From Choristoneura fumiferana (lineage: Eukaryota > Arthropoda > Insecta > Lepidoptera > Tortricidae): a stretch of 64,000 bases of DNA. The DNA lies in assembly GCF_025370935.1 (NCBI RefSeq), contig NC_133481.1, positions 12,294,734-12,358,733 of the forward strand, written 5' to 3'. The notes beneath the pieces were generated by a model. That model was not told the origin of the DNA. It ran no database searches and worked only from the letters and a program-made list of their open reading frames with translations. Below are positions 38,801 through 45,066 of this stretch, one piece after another; position 1 is the stretch's first letter; every line of letters starts with the position of its first letter. The position numbers and the translations under genes are program-made.

Positions 38801-39218
38801 TTGTTCATATTAGCCTGGAAGCATTTGGCGAGCCGGCAGGCCCGGCACTGGTTCCGGTGCGTCTTGTCCACTGGACACCGGCCCTTCATCTCGCCGCCGG
38901 CTTTGCACGTGTACACCCTGTTGCGGTGGATCGAGCGTTTGAAGAAGCCGGAACAGCCTGTATAGAGAATGTTACTTGAGTAAAAAAAGTACTTAAAAAA
39001 TAAACTTACTTCAATGAAATCGAAACTGTAACTAAAGGGAAAATAAAGGATTTAGCTACCTTATAGTCAAAATACCATATACGGGACTCATCACGCTATT
39101 TATCTTAGCTACCTTTTTAAAAAAATATTTTTTTTATAACAAGAACATAAAGCGTGTAAGTGTGTGCGCTGCTATTGCGTGCGTTTTGTCAGCATTATAA
39201 CGTATATATTTTTAAATC

Positions 39219-39253
<35 letters not shown>

Positions 39254-39510
39254 ATGTCTATGACGCTAAGGTGACTAAACAGATTTGGATGCAATTGAGT
39301 GTGTGGGTTGTTGATAGTTATATTGTTGAAGTAATAATAATCATGATCCCGCGGGAACACAATGTATTTTTTGGGAATTCTGTAGGTGGCAATAGGTTTT
39401 ATTCCATTTTGGTTGTTCGAAAAACTTACCATCGCAGCTGTAGATGCCGTAATGTTTCCCTGAACTTCTGTCCCCACATACGTTACACGGTATGTCGAGC
39501 AGCCGGTCAC
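11680..39510 (-). CDS. dsf: Nuclear receptor dissatisfaction (NR2E, tailless group), nine exons, N-terminal codons missing
   Basis: Exons in transcript order are 39510-39430, 38957-38796, 18863-18712, 17873-17700, 17279-17169, 15333-15094, 14343-14262, 13064-12959 and 11878-11680. All junctions are GT-AG and in phase, giving 434 residues to a TAA stop. Counting from the first whole codon, residues 8-80 are a C4 zinc-finger DNA-binding domain. Its first finger ends CDGCSGFFKRS (P-box) and the D-box is enlarged, C-x9-C (C44 to C54), before PVDKTHRNQCRACRLAKC. AVQHERGPRKPK, a short Pro/His and Ala/Gly/Ser-rich hinge, and a ligand-binding domain (about 180-411) follow. The LBD has the FxxLxxSDQLxLLxxxW helix 3-5 signature and an AF-2-like end, TLLHDMYR. 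The wording is closest to fly dissatisfaction, an orphan receptor that represses transcription in neurons controlling sexual behaviour. The first exon, expected to hold Met and a few residues ending in Gly, was not found. Confidence 0.95.
11917..12079. mobile_element. hAT-like MITE with intact 8-bp target duplication
   Basis: Ends are CAGTGGCGGCCTT and the near reverse complement AAGGCCGCCGCTG. The element is flanked exactly by ATTCCAGT at 11909-11916 and 12080-12087. An 8-bp duplication with CAGTGGCG-type ends is typical of hAT elements. It lies 30-40 bases upstream of the last dsf exon. Confidence 0.88.
12092..12186. mobile_element. TACAGTCA-type hairpin MITE, subfamily with TTAGGGCACTGACTGTA
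   Basis: A GTACGATCGGTTCCCTAAC left arm pairs with GTTAGGGCACTGACTGTAC on the right, with GTCCACTTTTT and AAAAAGTGGAT inside. A second copy is at 19724-19811. It starts five bases after the hAT target duplication. Confidence 0.82.
12217..12598. mobile_element. Foldback element with TGCATTGGGTCAA ends
   Basis: Outer ends TGCATTGGGTCAA and TTGACCCAATGCA are exact reverse complements. Inner arms GGAATGGATGAAAATTTTAG and AAAATTTTCATCCATTCC are also inverted. No coding capacity. Confidence 0.8.
12664..12915 (-). mobile_element. tRNA-derived SINE, antisense, truncated
   Basis: Antisense body of the same SINE as at 63163-63465. GCCTCCTCTCAGAACGAGAG, then GGGCCCAGTGCGGATCGGGA and TATTTTCCTTCACCG can be matched in order. 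It stops before the tRNA-like head and lies directly beside a dsf exon. Confidence 0.78.
12959..13064 (-). CDS. dsf: dsf exon: LBD helices 9-10
   Basis: Reads TPGLSETQPVEMLQDQAQ then ILADYVRTRYTRQPT. It opens with two bases that complete an Asp codon and closes two bases into the Arg of TRFGRLL. Acceptor TTTTTCAG, donor GTATGA. Confidence 0.93.
13160..13440. repeat. Local inverted and direct repeats of a CATGAAATTCCTAG motif
   Basis: ATCACGAAATTCCTAGGCAT, ATCATGAAATTCCTAGATAT and, inverted, CCTAGGAATTTCGTGAT recur with CCGCCAGATCACGAAAT-like ends, forming a partly palindromic block in the dsf intron. Confidence 0.65.
13451..13590. repeat. Fragment of the TTCGTCCGCG...TAGTATGGAT-type repeat
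   Basis: Starts TAGCTGTTGCCCGGGACACC and continues to GCCGTTTCGGAGGAGTTTGG, like the start and middle of the repeat at 37900-38110. No gene here. Confidence 0.5.
13629..14000. mobile_element. Long-armed foldback MITE (372 bp)
   Basis: TTAAGAGCGTTTATTCCTGC at the left is mirrored at the right by GCAGGTATAAACGCTCTTAA. Pairing continues inward almost to the centre (GCTGGCAACGTTGCATTTTT against its complement, then a CACTTCTTAATATATA segment). A single RNA of it would form a near-continuous hairpin. Confidence 0.9.
14055..14187. mobile_element. Hairpin MITE, CTGTTTCACCATCCATT family (copy 2)
   Basis: Ends CTGTTTCACCATCCATT and AATGGATGGTGAAACAG are exact reverse complements, with GATGTGATTCC-like arms and GGCATCACATTTATCCGTCA inside. 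Lies about 75 bases from the 14262-14343 dsf exon. Confidence 0.9.
14262..14343 (-). CDS. dsf: dsf exon: LBD helix 7-8 region
   Basis: A short exon of 27 codons plus one base: EILCRFRQISPDGSECGCMK followed by AIVLFSP. It has a TTACAG acceptor and a GTAGGT donor. It supplies the missing phase and the ACLKA-like helix between its neighbours. It is too short to show as a long open frame. Confidence 0.92.
14530..14641. mobile_element. TACAGTCA-type MITE, TGCATTAATATCT subfamily, left-truncated
   Basis: Right arm complete (GCTGTGGCAGATATTAATGT then GATGACTGTA). The left arm begins inside the element at TGCATAAATATCTGAT. Matches the copies at 16207, 21014 and 59281. Confidence 0.72.
14884..15068 (-). 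pseudogene. RTE-type LINE 3' tail
   Basis: On the minus strand this corresponds to the extreme C-terminus of an RTE polyprotein (GRPPTRW-like, followed by AGNRWMQVA and EAFVQQ in shifted frames) and an ATGATG repeat tail. It is frameshifted and 5'-truncated. A related, more intact copy is at 46013-46240. Confidence 0.72.
15094..15333 (-). CDS. dsf: dsf exon: LBD core (helices 3-5)
   Basis: 80 whole codons. Contains ETSARLLFMAVRWVRC and the nuclear receptor signature SDQLVLLRAAWKDLFLL. The donor GTACTT is weak. An RTE LINE tail begins about 25 bases beyond it. Confidence 0.95.
15531..15775 (-). mobile_element. tRNA-derived SINE, antisense, near full length
   Basis: Antisense copy with the pol III B-box complement (GGCTCGAACCC) near 15705 and an A-box-like CCATTAAGGCC near 15750. 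The body matches the SINE at 63163-63465. Confidence 0.82.
16071..16190. mobile_element. Hairpin MITE, GGGCTACTACGAA family (copy 2)
   Basis: GGGCTACCACGAAAATCTAA at left and TTTCGGAATAGGCCC at right, with TTATACTATTTAGTACGAGA in the middle. More diverged than the copies at 10521 and 61870. Confidence 0.8.
16207..16350. mobile_element. TACAGTCA-type MITE, TGCATTAATATCT subfamily
   Basis: AGTCATCTGCATTAATATCT at left pairs with ATATTGATGCAGGTGAGT at right. The internal arms GCGTGCATAAATATCTGATA and TATCTTTGCACG also pair. Confidence 0.8.
16530..16680. other. GC-rich intronic island in dsf
   Basis: CGGCAGTGGGCGGGGTAAGT to CCGCGCCCGCCCCTTG stands out from the AT-rich intron and from the repeats. 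It has no convincing frame and no second copy in the window. Function unknown; possibly regulatory. Confidence 0.3.
17169..17279 (-). CDS. dsf: dsf exon: LBD helix 1 to 3 linker
   Basis: 37 whole codons from ELMWSAKQ to PTWELLQ, phase 0 at both ends, joining cleanly to ETSARLLF of the next exon. Confidence 0.9.
17390..17640. repeat. Interspersed repeat with CCCGTGGGAATATCGGGATA, AC microsatellite inside
   Basis: Shares CGGGATAAAAAGTAGACTAT and GTCCAGCC-like segments, inverted, with 62015-62470. An (AC)n run occupies about 17606-17630. Lies between two dsf exons. Confidence 0.65.
17700..17873 (-). CDS. dsf: dsf exon: low-complexity hinge and start of LBD
   Basis: 58 whole codons. A Ser/Ala/Gly-rich stretch is followed by PPPPGLLHILMSSDKCQ, the conserved entry to the ligand-binding domain. 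GC-rich at third positions, unlike the surrounding intron. Confidence 0.9.
17945..18083. mobile_element. TACAGTCA-type MITE, GCTGCAGAAGTGGATGA subfamily
   Basis: TACAGTCAGCTGCAGAAGTG at left pairs with CATCCATTTTTGCTGCTGAC at right. Shares only its terminal bases with the other subfamilies. Confidence 0.72.
18427..18652. mobile_element. MITE, CTCACCCGCGATCTTACGAT family (copy 1)
   Basis: Internal CACAAATCACACAAACCTAA and CCAACCAGAGTTCATCCTCC, and the end ATCGTAAGATCGCAGGTGAG, match copies at 26131-26355 and 30742-30984. Left end decayed. Confidence 0.75.
18712..18863 (-). CDS. dsf: dsf exon: C-terminal extension and hinge
   Basis: Continues the DNA-binding domain with AVQHERGPRKPKLHMG, the T/A-box region of this receptor group. 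A Pro/His-rich hinge ending QTFNFQ follows. Phase requires the acceptor immediately before CAGTCC, not the second CAG. Confidence 0.93.
18890..19592. mobile_element. Foldback element with AGCCTTATTCATAAAAA ends (about 700 bp)
   Basis: AGCCTTATTCATAAAAA at left and TTTTTTATGAATAAGGCT at right are inverted. Inner segments mentioning GGCCGCCACAAG and CTTGTCAAGGTGGCCG also pair roughly. Its left end lies 26 bases upstream of the acceptor of the 18712-18863 dsf exon. Confidence 0.75.
19724..19811. mobile_element. TACAGTCA-type hairpin MITE, TTAGGGCACTGACTGTA subfamily (copy 2)
   Basis: CACGATCGGTTCCCTTACTT at left and TATGCTAGGGCACCGACTGT at right match the copy at 12092-12186, including TTTTTCATACTAGTTG in the loop. 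Confidence 0.82.
20345..20573 (+). repeat. Interspersed repeat, CACCATCTTGCTCGCTAATC type (LINE 3' end-like), copy 1
   Basis: Contains GACAGCCGGTGAAATTACTG, CCCCTGGTGTTGCAGGTGTC and CAGGAGACCCACTTGCTCGT, ending in an A-rich ATAATAAAA tail. Near-identical copies are at 26884-27155, 32309-32465 and 60617-60912. All four are in the same orientation. Confidence 0.8.
21014..21152. mobile_element. TACAGTCA-type MITE, TGCATTAATATCT subfamily
   Basis: TACAGTCACCTACATTAATA at left, CTGGTGACTGTA at right, with GCGTGCAAAAATATCTGACA inside. Both ends are intact and it is flanked by TA. Confidence 0.85.
21420..21600. other. CpG-rich block in the dsf intron
   Basis: The minus strand reads MRFDMCGHNGRILMDPGP before a GTAAGC donor-like site near 21475, but the same frame has a stop about 20 codons upstream and the other frames are no better. 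It resembles a short exon or a fragment of an unknown repeat. I do not recognise it. Confidence 0.25.
22482..22865 (+). other. Unexplained 127-codon frame in the dsf intron
   Basis: An open plus-strand frame with a hydrophobic run (AIILIQSFYFTTLLLGLFLG) near residues 18-38 and several cysteines after it. No domain recognised, no clear promoter or splice context, and the intron is otherwise non-coding. It is more likely chance than a gene. Confidence 0.15.
23140..23215. repeat. Fragment of the CGGGATAAAAGTAGCCTATG repeat
   Basis: CCCGGGATAAAAGTAGCCTA and neighbours match the middle of the repeat at 7330-7552. Confidence 0.5.
23675..23960. repeat. GGGTTCCGTAG interspersed repeat (copy 1)
   Basis: TTTTTAGGGTTCCGTAGGCA is followed by a (TGTC)n-rich stretch with GCCATGTCTGTCCGTCTGTC. 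Same family as 49758-50340 and 54730-55378. Confidence 0.72.
24594..24743. mobile_element. TACAGTCA-type MITE, TACCAGGGTGGAAC subfamily
   Basis: TACAGTCAAGGAAACTAAAA and GCGTACCAGGGTGGAAC at left pair with GTTCCACCCTGGTACGTGTT and CAGTTTCCCTGACCGTA at right. Almost uninterrupted arms of about 40 bases. Confidence 0.88.
26131..26355. mobile_element. MITE, CTCACCCGCGATCTTACGAT family (copy 2)
   Basis: ACGTAGATACGTCTATGCCA, CAACCAGAGTTCATCCTCTG and GTCGCGGGTGGGCAAAGTAA align with the copy at 30742-30984. Confidence 0.78.
26884..27155 (+). repeat. CACCATCTTGCTCGCTAATC repeat, copy 2
   Basis: Begins further upstream than copy 1, with GCAGGTGGTAGGAGCTTGTG and AAGGTCCGCCCGG, and ends in ATAATAAAAAATAAAAAAAC. 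Confidence 0.82.
27615..27664. repeat. Perfect 50-bp palindrome
   Basis: Two arms of 24 bases (27615-27638 and 27641-27664) are exact reverse complements separated by TT. The core is ACGTGGGATA, TT, TATCCCACGT. It is single-copy in the window and lies in the giant dsf intron. A two-base loop argues against an ordinary microRNA hairpin. Confidence 0.9.
28786..28815. mobile_element. Terminal fragment of the CTCACCCGCGATCTTACGAT family
   Basis: CTTTGCTCACCCGCGACCTT matches the left end of the element at 30742 and then ends. Confidence 0.6.
29390..29960. promoter_or_regulatory. Repeat-poor GC-richer island in the dsf intron (candidate regulatory DNA)
   Basis: Unique in the window, with clearly higher GC than its surroundings. 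It includes the longest open frame of the intron (157 minus-strand codons, 29392-29865), which matches no family I know and has open frames in several other registers, as GC-rich non-coding DNA does. Confidence 0.3.
30742..30984. mobile_element. MITE with 39-bp terminal inverted repeats, CTCACCCGCGATCTTACGAT family (copy 3, best preserved)
   Basis: ATTACTTTGCTCACCCGCGA and TCTTACGATAGCTACGTCTA at left are mirrored by TAGACGTAGCTATCGTAAGG and TGCGGGTGAGCAAAGTAAT at right. The interior carries CCACCAGAGTTCATGTTCAG, shared with copies 1 and 2. Confidence 0.92.
31020..31420. promoter_or_regulatory. Unique, mixed-composition intronic stretch in dsf (candidate regulatory DNA)
   Basis: No second copy in the window and no frame. 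Of note is GGGGTGACCCTTTGTCCTTT near 31330, which contains nuclear-receptor-like half sites (TGACC, TGTCCTTTGAC). Function is inferred only from composition and position. Confidence 0.25.
32309..32465 (+). repeat. CACCATCTTGCTCGCTAATC repeat, copy 3 (short)
   Basis: Starts at GGTGAAATTACTGGCACTTG and ends in an A-rich tail after CCATTCAGTCGAAT. It is the 3' half only. Confidence 0.8.
32860..33050. promoter_or_regulatory. GC-rich island in the dsf intron
   Basis: GCGCCGGCGGCGGCCGCGGT and GACGGCGACGCC stand alone in AT-rich intron, with CCGGTGTCGGTTCACAAGGG upstream. No frame and no repeat copies. Candidate regulatory DNA. Confidence 0.3.
33783..33848 (-). mobile_element. SINE tail fragment, antisense
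   Basis: CATCATCCCAGCCTATATAC then CCCACTGCTGGGCACAGGCC and CTCTCAGAACAAGAGGGCT match the 3' end of the SINE at 63163-63465 in reverse. Confidence 0.7.
34195..34240. mobile_element. hAT-like terminal fragment
   Basis: Ends in CCGCGGACCACGGGTTACGA then ACCACTG. In reverse this is CAGTGGTTCGTAACCCGTGG, a typical hAT terminus. The opposite end was not identified. Confidence 0.5.
34893..35335. repeat. Pair of repeats with CAATCGTTTTCATCACTT motif, inverted
   Basis: GTGATGAAAACAATCGTGAT (34921-34940) and, inverted, ATCACAATCGTTTTCATCAC (35238-35257) belong to a repeat also seen near 100-200, 6785-6905 and 58762-58870. Confidence 0.65.
35384..35575. repeat. Two-copy tandem duplication, 97-bp period
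   Basis: The unit starting TTGATTATTAATATGTCACA occurs at 35384 and 35481 with only one or two base differences by eye, so the duplication is young. Confidence 0.93.
37380..37440 (+). mobile_element. SINE tail fragment
   Basis: GGAGGTCTGTGTCCAGCAGT followed by GGGGCGTATACAGGTTGGAG and GATGATGATGA is the sense 3' end of the SINE family. Confidence 0.6.
37900..38110. repeat. Repeat, TTGCCCGCGACTCTGTTCGC type
   Basis: Contains TTCCGGGATAAAACTGTCCT and GAATCGGTTCAGGGGTTTAG and ends TTTTATAATATAAGTAGGAT. Related to 7330-7552 and, inverted, 48272-48415. Confidence 0.6.
38796..38957 (-). CDS. dsf: dsf exon encoding second zinc finger
   Basis: Encodes GCSGFFKRSIHRNR through ACRLAKCFQANMNKD. The junction with the previous exon completes the glycine of the CDGCSG P-box. 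The donor GTAAGT opens the 19.9-kb intron. Confidence 0.96.
39217..39252. repeat. (TG)n microsatellite
   Basis: About 18 TG units in the 472-bp intron between the two dsf zinc-finger exons. Confidence 0.95.
39430..39510 (-). CDS. dsf: dsf exon encoding first zinc finger
   Basis: Reads DRLLDIPCNVCGDRSSGKHY and on to YSCDG. It starts with the last two bases of a glycine codon after a CCCAG acceptor and ends at GTAAGT. An in-frame stop lies just upstream in the intron, so the start codon must be on another exon. Confidence 0.95.
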
Positions 39511-39639
39511 CTGGGAATCAATTGGAAAGATGTTATTGCATATAAATGAGATAAATTACCCAGTTGTTTTTTTAAGAACGCAAAGAAGTGATGGAAAAGT
39601 AATCCATTTCCTACTAGGGCAAACCCAAAGTAAGATATA

Positions 39640-39858
39640 AAAAAGTTGAAAAACCCCCGACATTGTCATTTCGTTCGATATCTCGAAAATAGCGGAACCA
39701 ATTCAATGAAACATAGCTAATAACTACCGCGAGGAAACTCGCTTTCACGTGAAAAAACCGAATCGAAATCAGTCCATTCGTTTGCGAGCTATGATGCCAT
39801 AGACAGACATTGGGGTCAAACTTATAACATACGTCTTTTCACATCGGGAGTTTTAATA
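39640..39858. repeat. Interspersed repeat, CGGTTTAGCC/GACCGCTATGTGTG family, antisense, decayed
   Basis: ACATTGTCATTTCG, ATCTCGAAAATAGCGGAACC and GGGGTCAAACTTATAACATA correspond in reverse to the repeat at 45067-45310. Confidence 0.55.
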
Positions 39859-40754
39859 TGACTCATGAGCAAACATTTGTATTCATCACAGAAATAACTG
39901 AATGTACTGGATTCCGAACACTAAATCAATAGCTCCATAGTCCGGATCAGTTTCATGTCGTCAAAAATGGATATGTATGAGTAGATACAATTCTAAATTA
40001 ATATCATTAATTTCCATTTCAGGTAGCGAAACCGCATATTAAGCGTTATTTATTTATTAATTGACACTTCTAAGCGCCACTGAGCGCCCCTTTCCCTAAA
40101 TAGATTAGTCAGATTACATCAATCTCGCTAATAACCTCGGTGTTTTTGTTCCGTTTACGAAACCTTCCCCCTGCCGCCCTTTCTTACACAGCCTTCCGTC
40201 ACACCGACGAAGTTACGGCTGCACTGACCATCGTTTCTTTTCTGATTCAAAGTTTTTGGTCATTTCAGACCAAAGAAAAAATAATGAATACAATTATGTG
40301 AATAAAACATTGAGGCGTGGTAAAACTACGCCTTGCCTTGGGTGCCTACGCATTCAAATAGTTTGCGCGGCGCGGCGGAGTTTGGCTGGACATATGTTTC
40401 AACGTGTGTGTAAGATAAGAATGCACATGGAGATATAGTTTTTACCGAACTTAATTTGCTGTCCGCAAATCTTAGTCTTGATCAGTGGCGACCACTCTAT
40501 AGTACATTGTGCATTAAGGGACGTAAGAAGGGGATTAGTAACGAGAGTTTATTATCTATCCAACGCCGGAGGCGGAGGGCTTCTAATATTTAGAAAAAAA
40601 ACCCTCACGGCCCGTGATACACACAATGACTTTCATCACAGTGAGAGGAAAAAATGCAAAAAATTAAATTATTTTGTGTCCAAACACTTCACAGTTCAGC
40701 AAAAGCAACACGCTAAGAAAACAACTGAATAAAATATGGCTACCCGCCAATACA

Positions 40755-40877
40755 GGGGGCTACTACAAAAATCGAAAATCGAAGTTCGTATCGTACCGCC
40801 TCACTCTCGTATTAAATAATATAAGCGCGAGGAAAACGATATGAACTTCGATTTCCGAATTTCGTGGTTGCGCCCCT
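40755..40877. mobile_element. Hairpin MITE, GGGCTACTACGAA family (copy 3)
   Basis: AGGGGGCTACTACAAAAATC at left and GAATTTCGTGGTTGCGCCCC at right, with CTCGTATTAAATAATATAAG in the centre. Confidence 0.82.
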
Positions 40878-42712
40878 GATTGTCACTTTTTTTGAGTCGT
40901 CATAGATAATACTAAGAACCGTGTTTAGTTTAGAATTCGAATGGTCTTACGGCCAGATTATTCCAACATGCTAAAAAAATATTTAAGTAGTAAAATTATT
41001 GCAATTTAAAATATAAAAATAACGTATTTTCATGAAGCGTGGCAAATTTTTATGGTGTAAAGTTAGGTTATATCTAAGTTTTAAAGATGAAAATAAAATG
41101 TTGGCTGACTTGAAACCTCTTTAGTCTGAAGTGACGTACTTACCTACTATTTTTTTTAAACTAAAGTCATAACTCCCTTGGGTAGGAAAACATACGTAAA
41201 TCCATAATTCCCGCGGGAACAATTGAGGCCATTGTCTTTTAGTACGAGTATACAGGCATGGAATAATGTCATTGACGAGCAAGTGTGACGAAAATATTTA
41301 TTTTCCAATGTTTATCATGTATAGAAAGAGACACTTTATCTCGCGTGTACTAAGTGAGGTTTACGAGTACAGTCACGGAAAAAGTATCAACAATGACTTG
41401 GTGATAGGGAACCGTTCAGGTACGGTTCTTTTATTTGTCATCCACTAAGTAGATTTGTTAACCTCCTAAAGATTTTCAATGCATTGAAATCGTATTTAAT
41501 TAGGTACCTATATATTGAACGCATTTAAATGGCAATGCGTATTTATGTAAAGTTGGTATGATATATAGGTACCTACCCAAAAGTCACCCAGTTATAGTCG
41601 CGTAAATCGACTCCAAAAATTTCACAAACACGTTTATCGGTGTGAACACGCCTGCCCTAATGCCGCCAATCCTTTTGAAGGAAATATCTTTTCTTTTTCA
41701 CTGAAATGGGCTTAGACGACTTACTGTTCGTCTTCCAAGCCTCCCAGGGAAGCCGTGAAGTGTCGTAATTATCCCCTTTTTGATGCAATTCAAAGGATTC
41801 TTTTAACAAAGATAGAAAAGTCTGCGAATGCAAAGCAAAAATAAAATGACTCAGAACCGTCGACTGGAATGAGGAAAAATAAAAAATAGCCTTTCTTTTT
41901 TGCTTACTTGGAGTCCTAATGGCACGTTTTAACGTTGTAATCTGTAGCTTTTAATCTATGATGATGATAGAATAAGCCTTATAATACTTATTGCCATCTA
42001 TAAACTCTATCATCTTTGTACTTACATATCTATACCTACCAAGTTTCAAGTCAATCCGATCTCAAGAAGTAGGTGAAATTTGACTTTCAACATTTATTCA
42101 TTCATATTACATTGTTTGATGGTAATTTACAAGATAAATAAACTAGTTTAGGGTATAGAATGTCAATCTAACAACTAAACATTTACTTATAATTATTTAT
42201 GACACATTGGTATATATCTTATTTAATTAATATTTATCTTAAATAATTTATATGTCAATAATGCCAAAACAATTTATGTTAAAATTTAATGTCAATTTGC
42301 TTAATAAAATATTATAATTATTATTTATCGCTTTATGTGGTACATGAGATCTATCTACATACATATAATGCGCCTCTCTTTAAAAGCCCTGTTAGGGCAT
42401 TGCGATATTTATATTAGTATTATTCTTAAAGTGATAGGTAAGTACATAAAACTAAAATAATTTATCATTTAAATAATCATTTAATTTATAGTAACATTTT
42501 GCCAACAAATAATTTTTCAAATTTAACACACAAAATAATGATTTAGGGTATCTGCAGAAAATCTGGTTTGAATCGAAATGATATGATGGTTGTATGTAGT
42601 CTCTTTTTGTTTTTGTTTTCGTATTTTGGAAAGTAATTTTTGAGGAAACCCACTCACGATATATATTTTTTTCAATAAACTTTCACTTTCACTAAATCCT
42701 AAAAATTGTGAG

Positions 42713-42817
42713 TACAGTCAAGTTCATAAACTTGTGAGCAAAAATTTGATCAAAAATATCTGAACACGACTCTATTGTTTGGTCACACTCACAAGTTTAT
42801 GAACTCGACCGACTGTA
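42713..42817. mobile_element. TACAGTCA-type MITE, AGTTCATAAACTTGTGAGC subfamily
   Basis: TACAGTCAAGTTCATAAACT and TGTGAGC at left pair with CTCACAAGTTTATGAACTCG and ACCGACTGTA at right. Confidence 0.87.
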
Positions 42818-43013
42818 AGTGTGTGTGCGTGTGTGTTGGAGCCGTGGGTAATACAAGTTTGACATAAAACGTCAAGTTGTTGTCTTGCAGCAGTACCTAC
42901 CTGCCTAATCGCGGCTCCCATTATCTAGGTATTTATTGTAACAGGTAAGTGCGGGTCGTTCATAAACGTATCTTCCACTATAGCCTAAATATAAACTAAC
43001 ATATAACTTACTA

Positions 43014-44016
43014 GCTTTTACCCGCGGCTTCGCACGCATGGAATTAGGTTACTGTTAATTTATCCGGGTGCGCATTTTTTCACACAACTTTTTGAGTCCT
43101 ATTGTCGGAAGAGGAAAATTTTTCCCATACCATGTTACATCATAATGATGACTCTTCATAATTTTTATTAATACTAACGATCGAAACTCATAATCATCGG
43201 AATTTATAATATCACTAATCATACATCCCGCTTGTACTAAATATGTTTTCATATAATTTCTTAATCATACTTAAGTGTCATTTATCCGCATTATTGACGC
43301 ACAGGGGCTTGGAAAATTTAACGATATAAGTAAATCTTATTTTAAATAGGTAGCTACCGTTATGAAAAACAATATTATGACTTCAAGTATTTTCTTATTA
43401 ATGCCATTATTAATAAGAAAATTATGATATTTGTCTGTTATGAAGGAAAATTTTCTGGAAAACATCATTATGAGTTGAGATGTTTTTAGTAATGATAAAG
43501 TACGATTACTTGGAGTTAACACTGCCTTCAGTCAATTTTCAACTTTGACGTCATACAAATAAAATAGTTTTTACATAATCTGTAAACGTGGGTAGCGGTA
43601 TACTAAAAATGGCTATTTGTAGGACGTCAAAGTTGAAAATTGACTGAAGGCGCGCCCATCTGTCAATTCCAAGTAATCGTACTGTACCCATTATGAGAAA
43701 AAATATATGAACACTGGCTGTTATGAGTTCCGATGTTAGCAATAAAAATGTATGAACAAAAAAGTACGAGGAAAAAAAATATGAAGAGTGATTATTATGA
43801 GGACAAATCGGTAGTAAAATAAAAAATAGTAATAATAATTTTATGAGAGTCAATATGGACCCCATTTTTTCGGGATAAAAAGTAGCCTATGTCACTCTCT
43901 GGCCCATAAACTATCTCTATGCCAAAAATCACGTCGATCTGTCGCTCCGTTGAACGTGAAAGACGGACAAACATACAAACACACACACTTTCGCACTTAT
44001 AATAATATTAGTATGG
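43014..44016. mobile_element. TTCGTCTGCGTGG...TAGTATGGAT repeat interrupted by nested insertions
   Basis: The left part (TAGCTTTTACCCGCGGCTTC to about 43075) and right part (TTTTTTCGGGATAAAAAGTA at 43864 to TATTAGTATGGAT at 44016) match the two halves of the uninterrupted repeat at 7330-7552. About 790 bases of unrelated AT-rich DNA with partly inverted flanks separate them. Confidence 0.75.
43501..43682. mobile_element. Hairpin MITE with TACGATTACTTGG ends
   Basis: TACGATTACTTGGAGTTAAC and ACTGCCTTCAGTCAATTTTC with AACTTTGACGTC at left are mirrored by GACGTCAAAGTTGAAAATTG, ACTGAAGGCGCGC and CCAAGTAATCGTA at right. It is nested in the element at 43014-44016. Confidence 0.88.
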
Positions 44017-44477
44017 ATGGATAGTATACCCGAGTGCATTGAAATGTCCCCTCAGCACGCGTGACAAATTACAGAGGCCGTGCGAAACGGAACACTCACT
44101 AATTCCCCGATAAGCGTTTGTGAGCATTCGTGAGCATTATCGGTAATCGACGCCCTCGCATTATACGCGTATTAGCTCATGTTTTAGTTTAACTGATGAT
44201 TTTAAGTGCGATCCTGGATTGCTAATTGTAATTAGAATTATGTAATTACAATTTCAATCCACAGACTATAAATTATACTCAGCGGCACCAAATTTGATCC
44301 AACTCTCCATACAAAATTACTGTCTACATTTGGGGCCAGATTTTTTGCCGGTCAGTATATGTTTCTAATCAATGGAATAAACTGAAAATACCATTGAATC
44401 AAAAACTAACCTAAAAGTGATATAACTACCTCATCAAAAGTGACTAGGGACATTTTTATCCCTAAACAGTTTTGAAC

Positions 44478-44720
44478 ATTTTTAACCCCCATCGCAACAA
44501 GAGGGGTGTTAATTTGAAGTTTGACCGCTATGTGTGTTTGTGTGTGGCACCATAGCTCTTAAACGGGTGGACCGATTGAATGCGGTTTTTTTTATTTGAA
44601 ATCAGGTTTTCTAGCGATGGTTCTTAGACATGTTCCATCAAAATCGGTTTAGCCATTTTTGATATATTGAACTTTGAAGTGACACAGTCGGGTTTTCCAA
44701 CTTTTTGTTGGTTAGGACTT
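44478..44720 (+). repeat. Interspersed repeat, GACCGCTATGTGTG family (copy 1)
   Basis: AACCCCCATCGCAACAAGAG then GTTTGACCGCTATGTGTGTT, CGATGGTTCTTAGACATGTT and CCAACTTTTTGTTGGTTAGG. Copies at 45067-45310, and in reverse at 50968-51213 and 39640-39858. Confidence 0.78.
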
Positions 44721-45066
44721 AGGTTAGGTTATAATTATAGGTTAGCTTATAATTACAATATATGCAATTATGCATATTACTTTCTACTGAGCCAAAACAT
44801 GAAATTTGTCACCTTTTTGATGTGTAGGTATATATTCATTTCGCCTAAGGCTTACTCCTGCCCTGCGGAAGAGTACCTAGGTACTGTTAAAGGCTGGCTG
44901 CGTGGCTACAATTCCGCGCTAAAGCGTGATGCCAATAGGTAGGTACCTACAGTACGTTGGGTGATGGGTGATTGGGTGAGAAATGTGCCATCAAATTATT
45001 ATTACAATAATTTATTAGTATTACTATTGACTCTGAATATTAGGAATAGGATAACCATTGAAATCA

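Noticed and set aside
42890..42930. Minus-strand ATG (MGAAIRQ) followed by GTAGGT as the dsf first exon
   Set aside because: It ends on a whole codon, whereas the next exon needs one overhanging base; the downstream phase would be broken.
43551..43865. Minus-strand MGTVRLL as the dsf start (fly protein begins in a similar way)
   Set aside because: It lies at the border of a hairpin MITE and has no in-phase donor.
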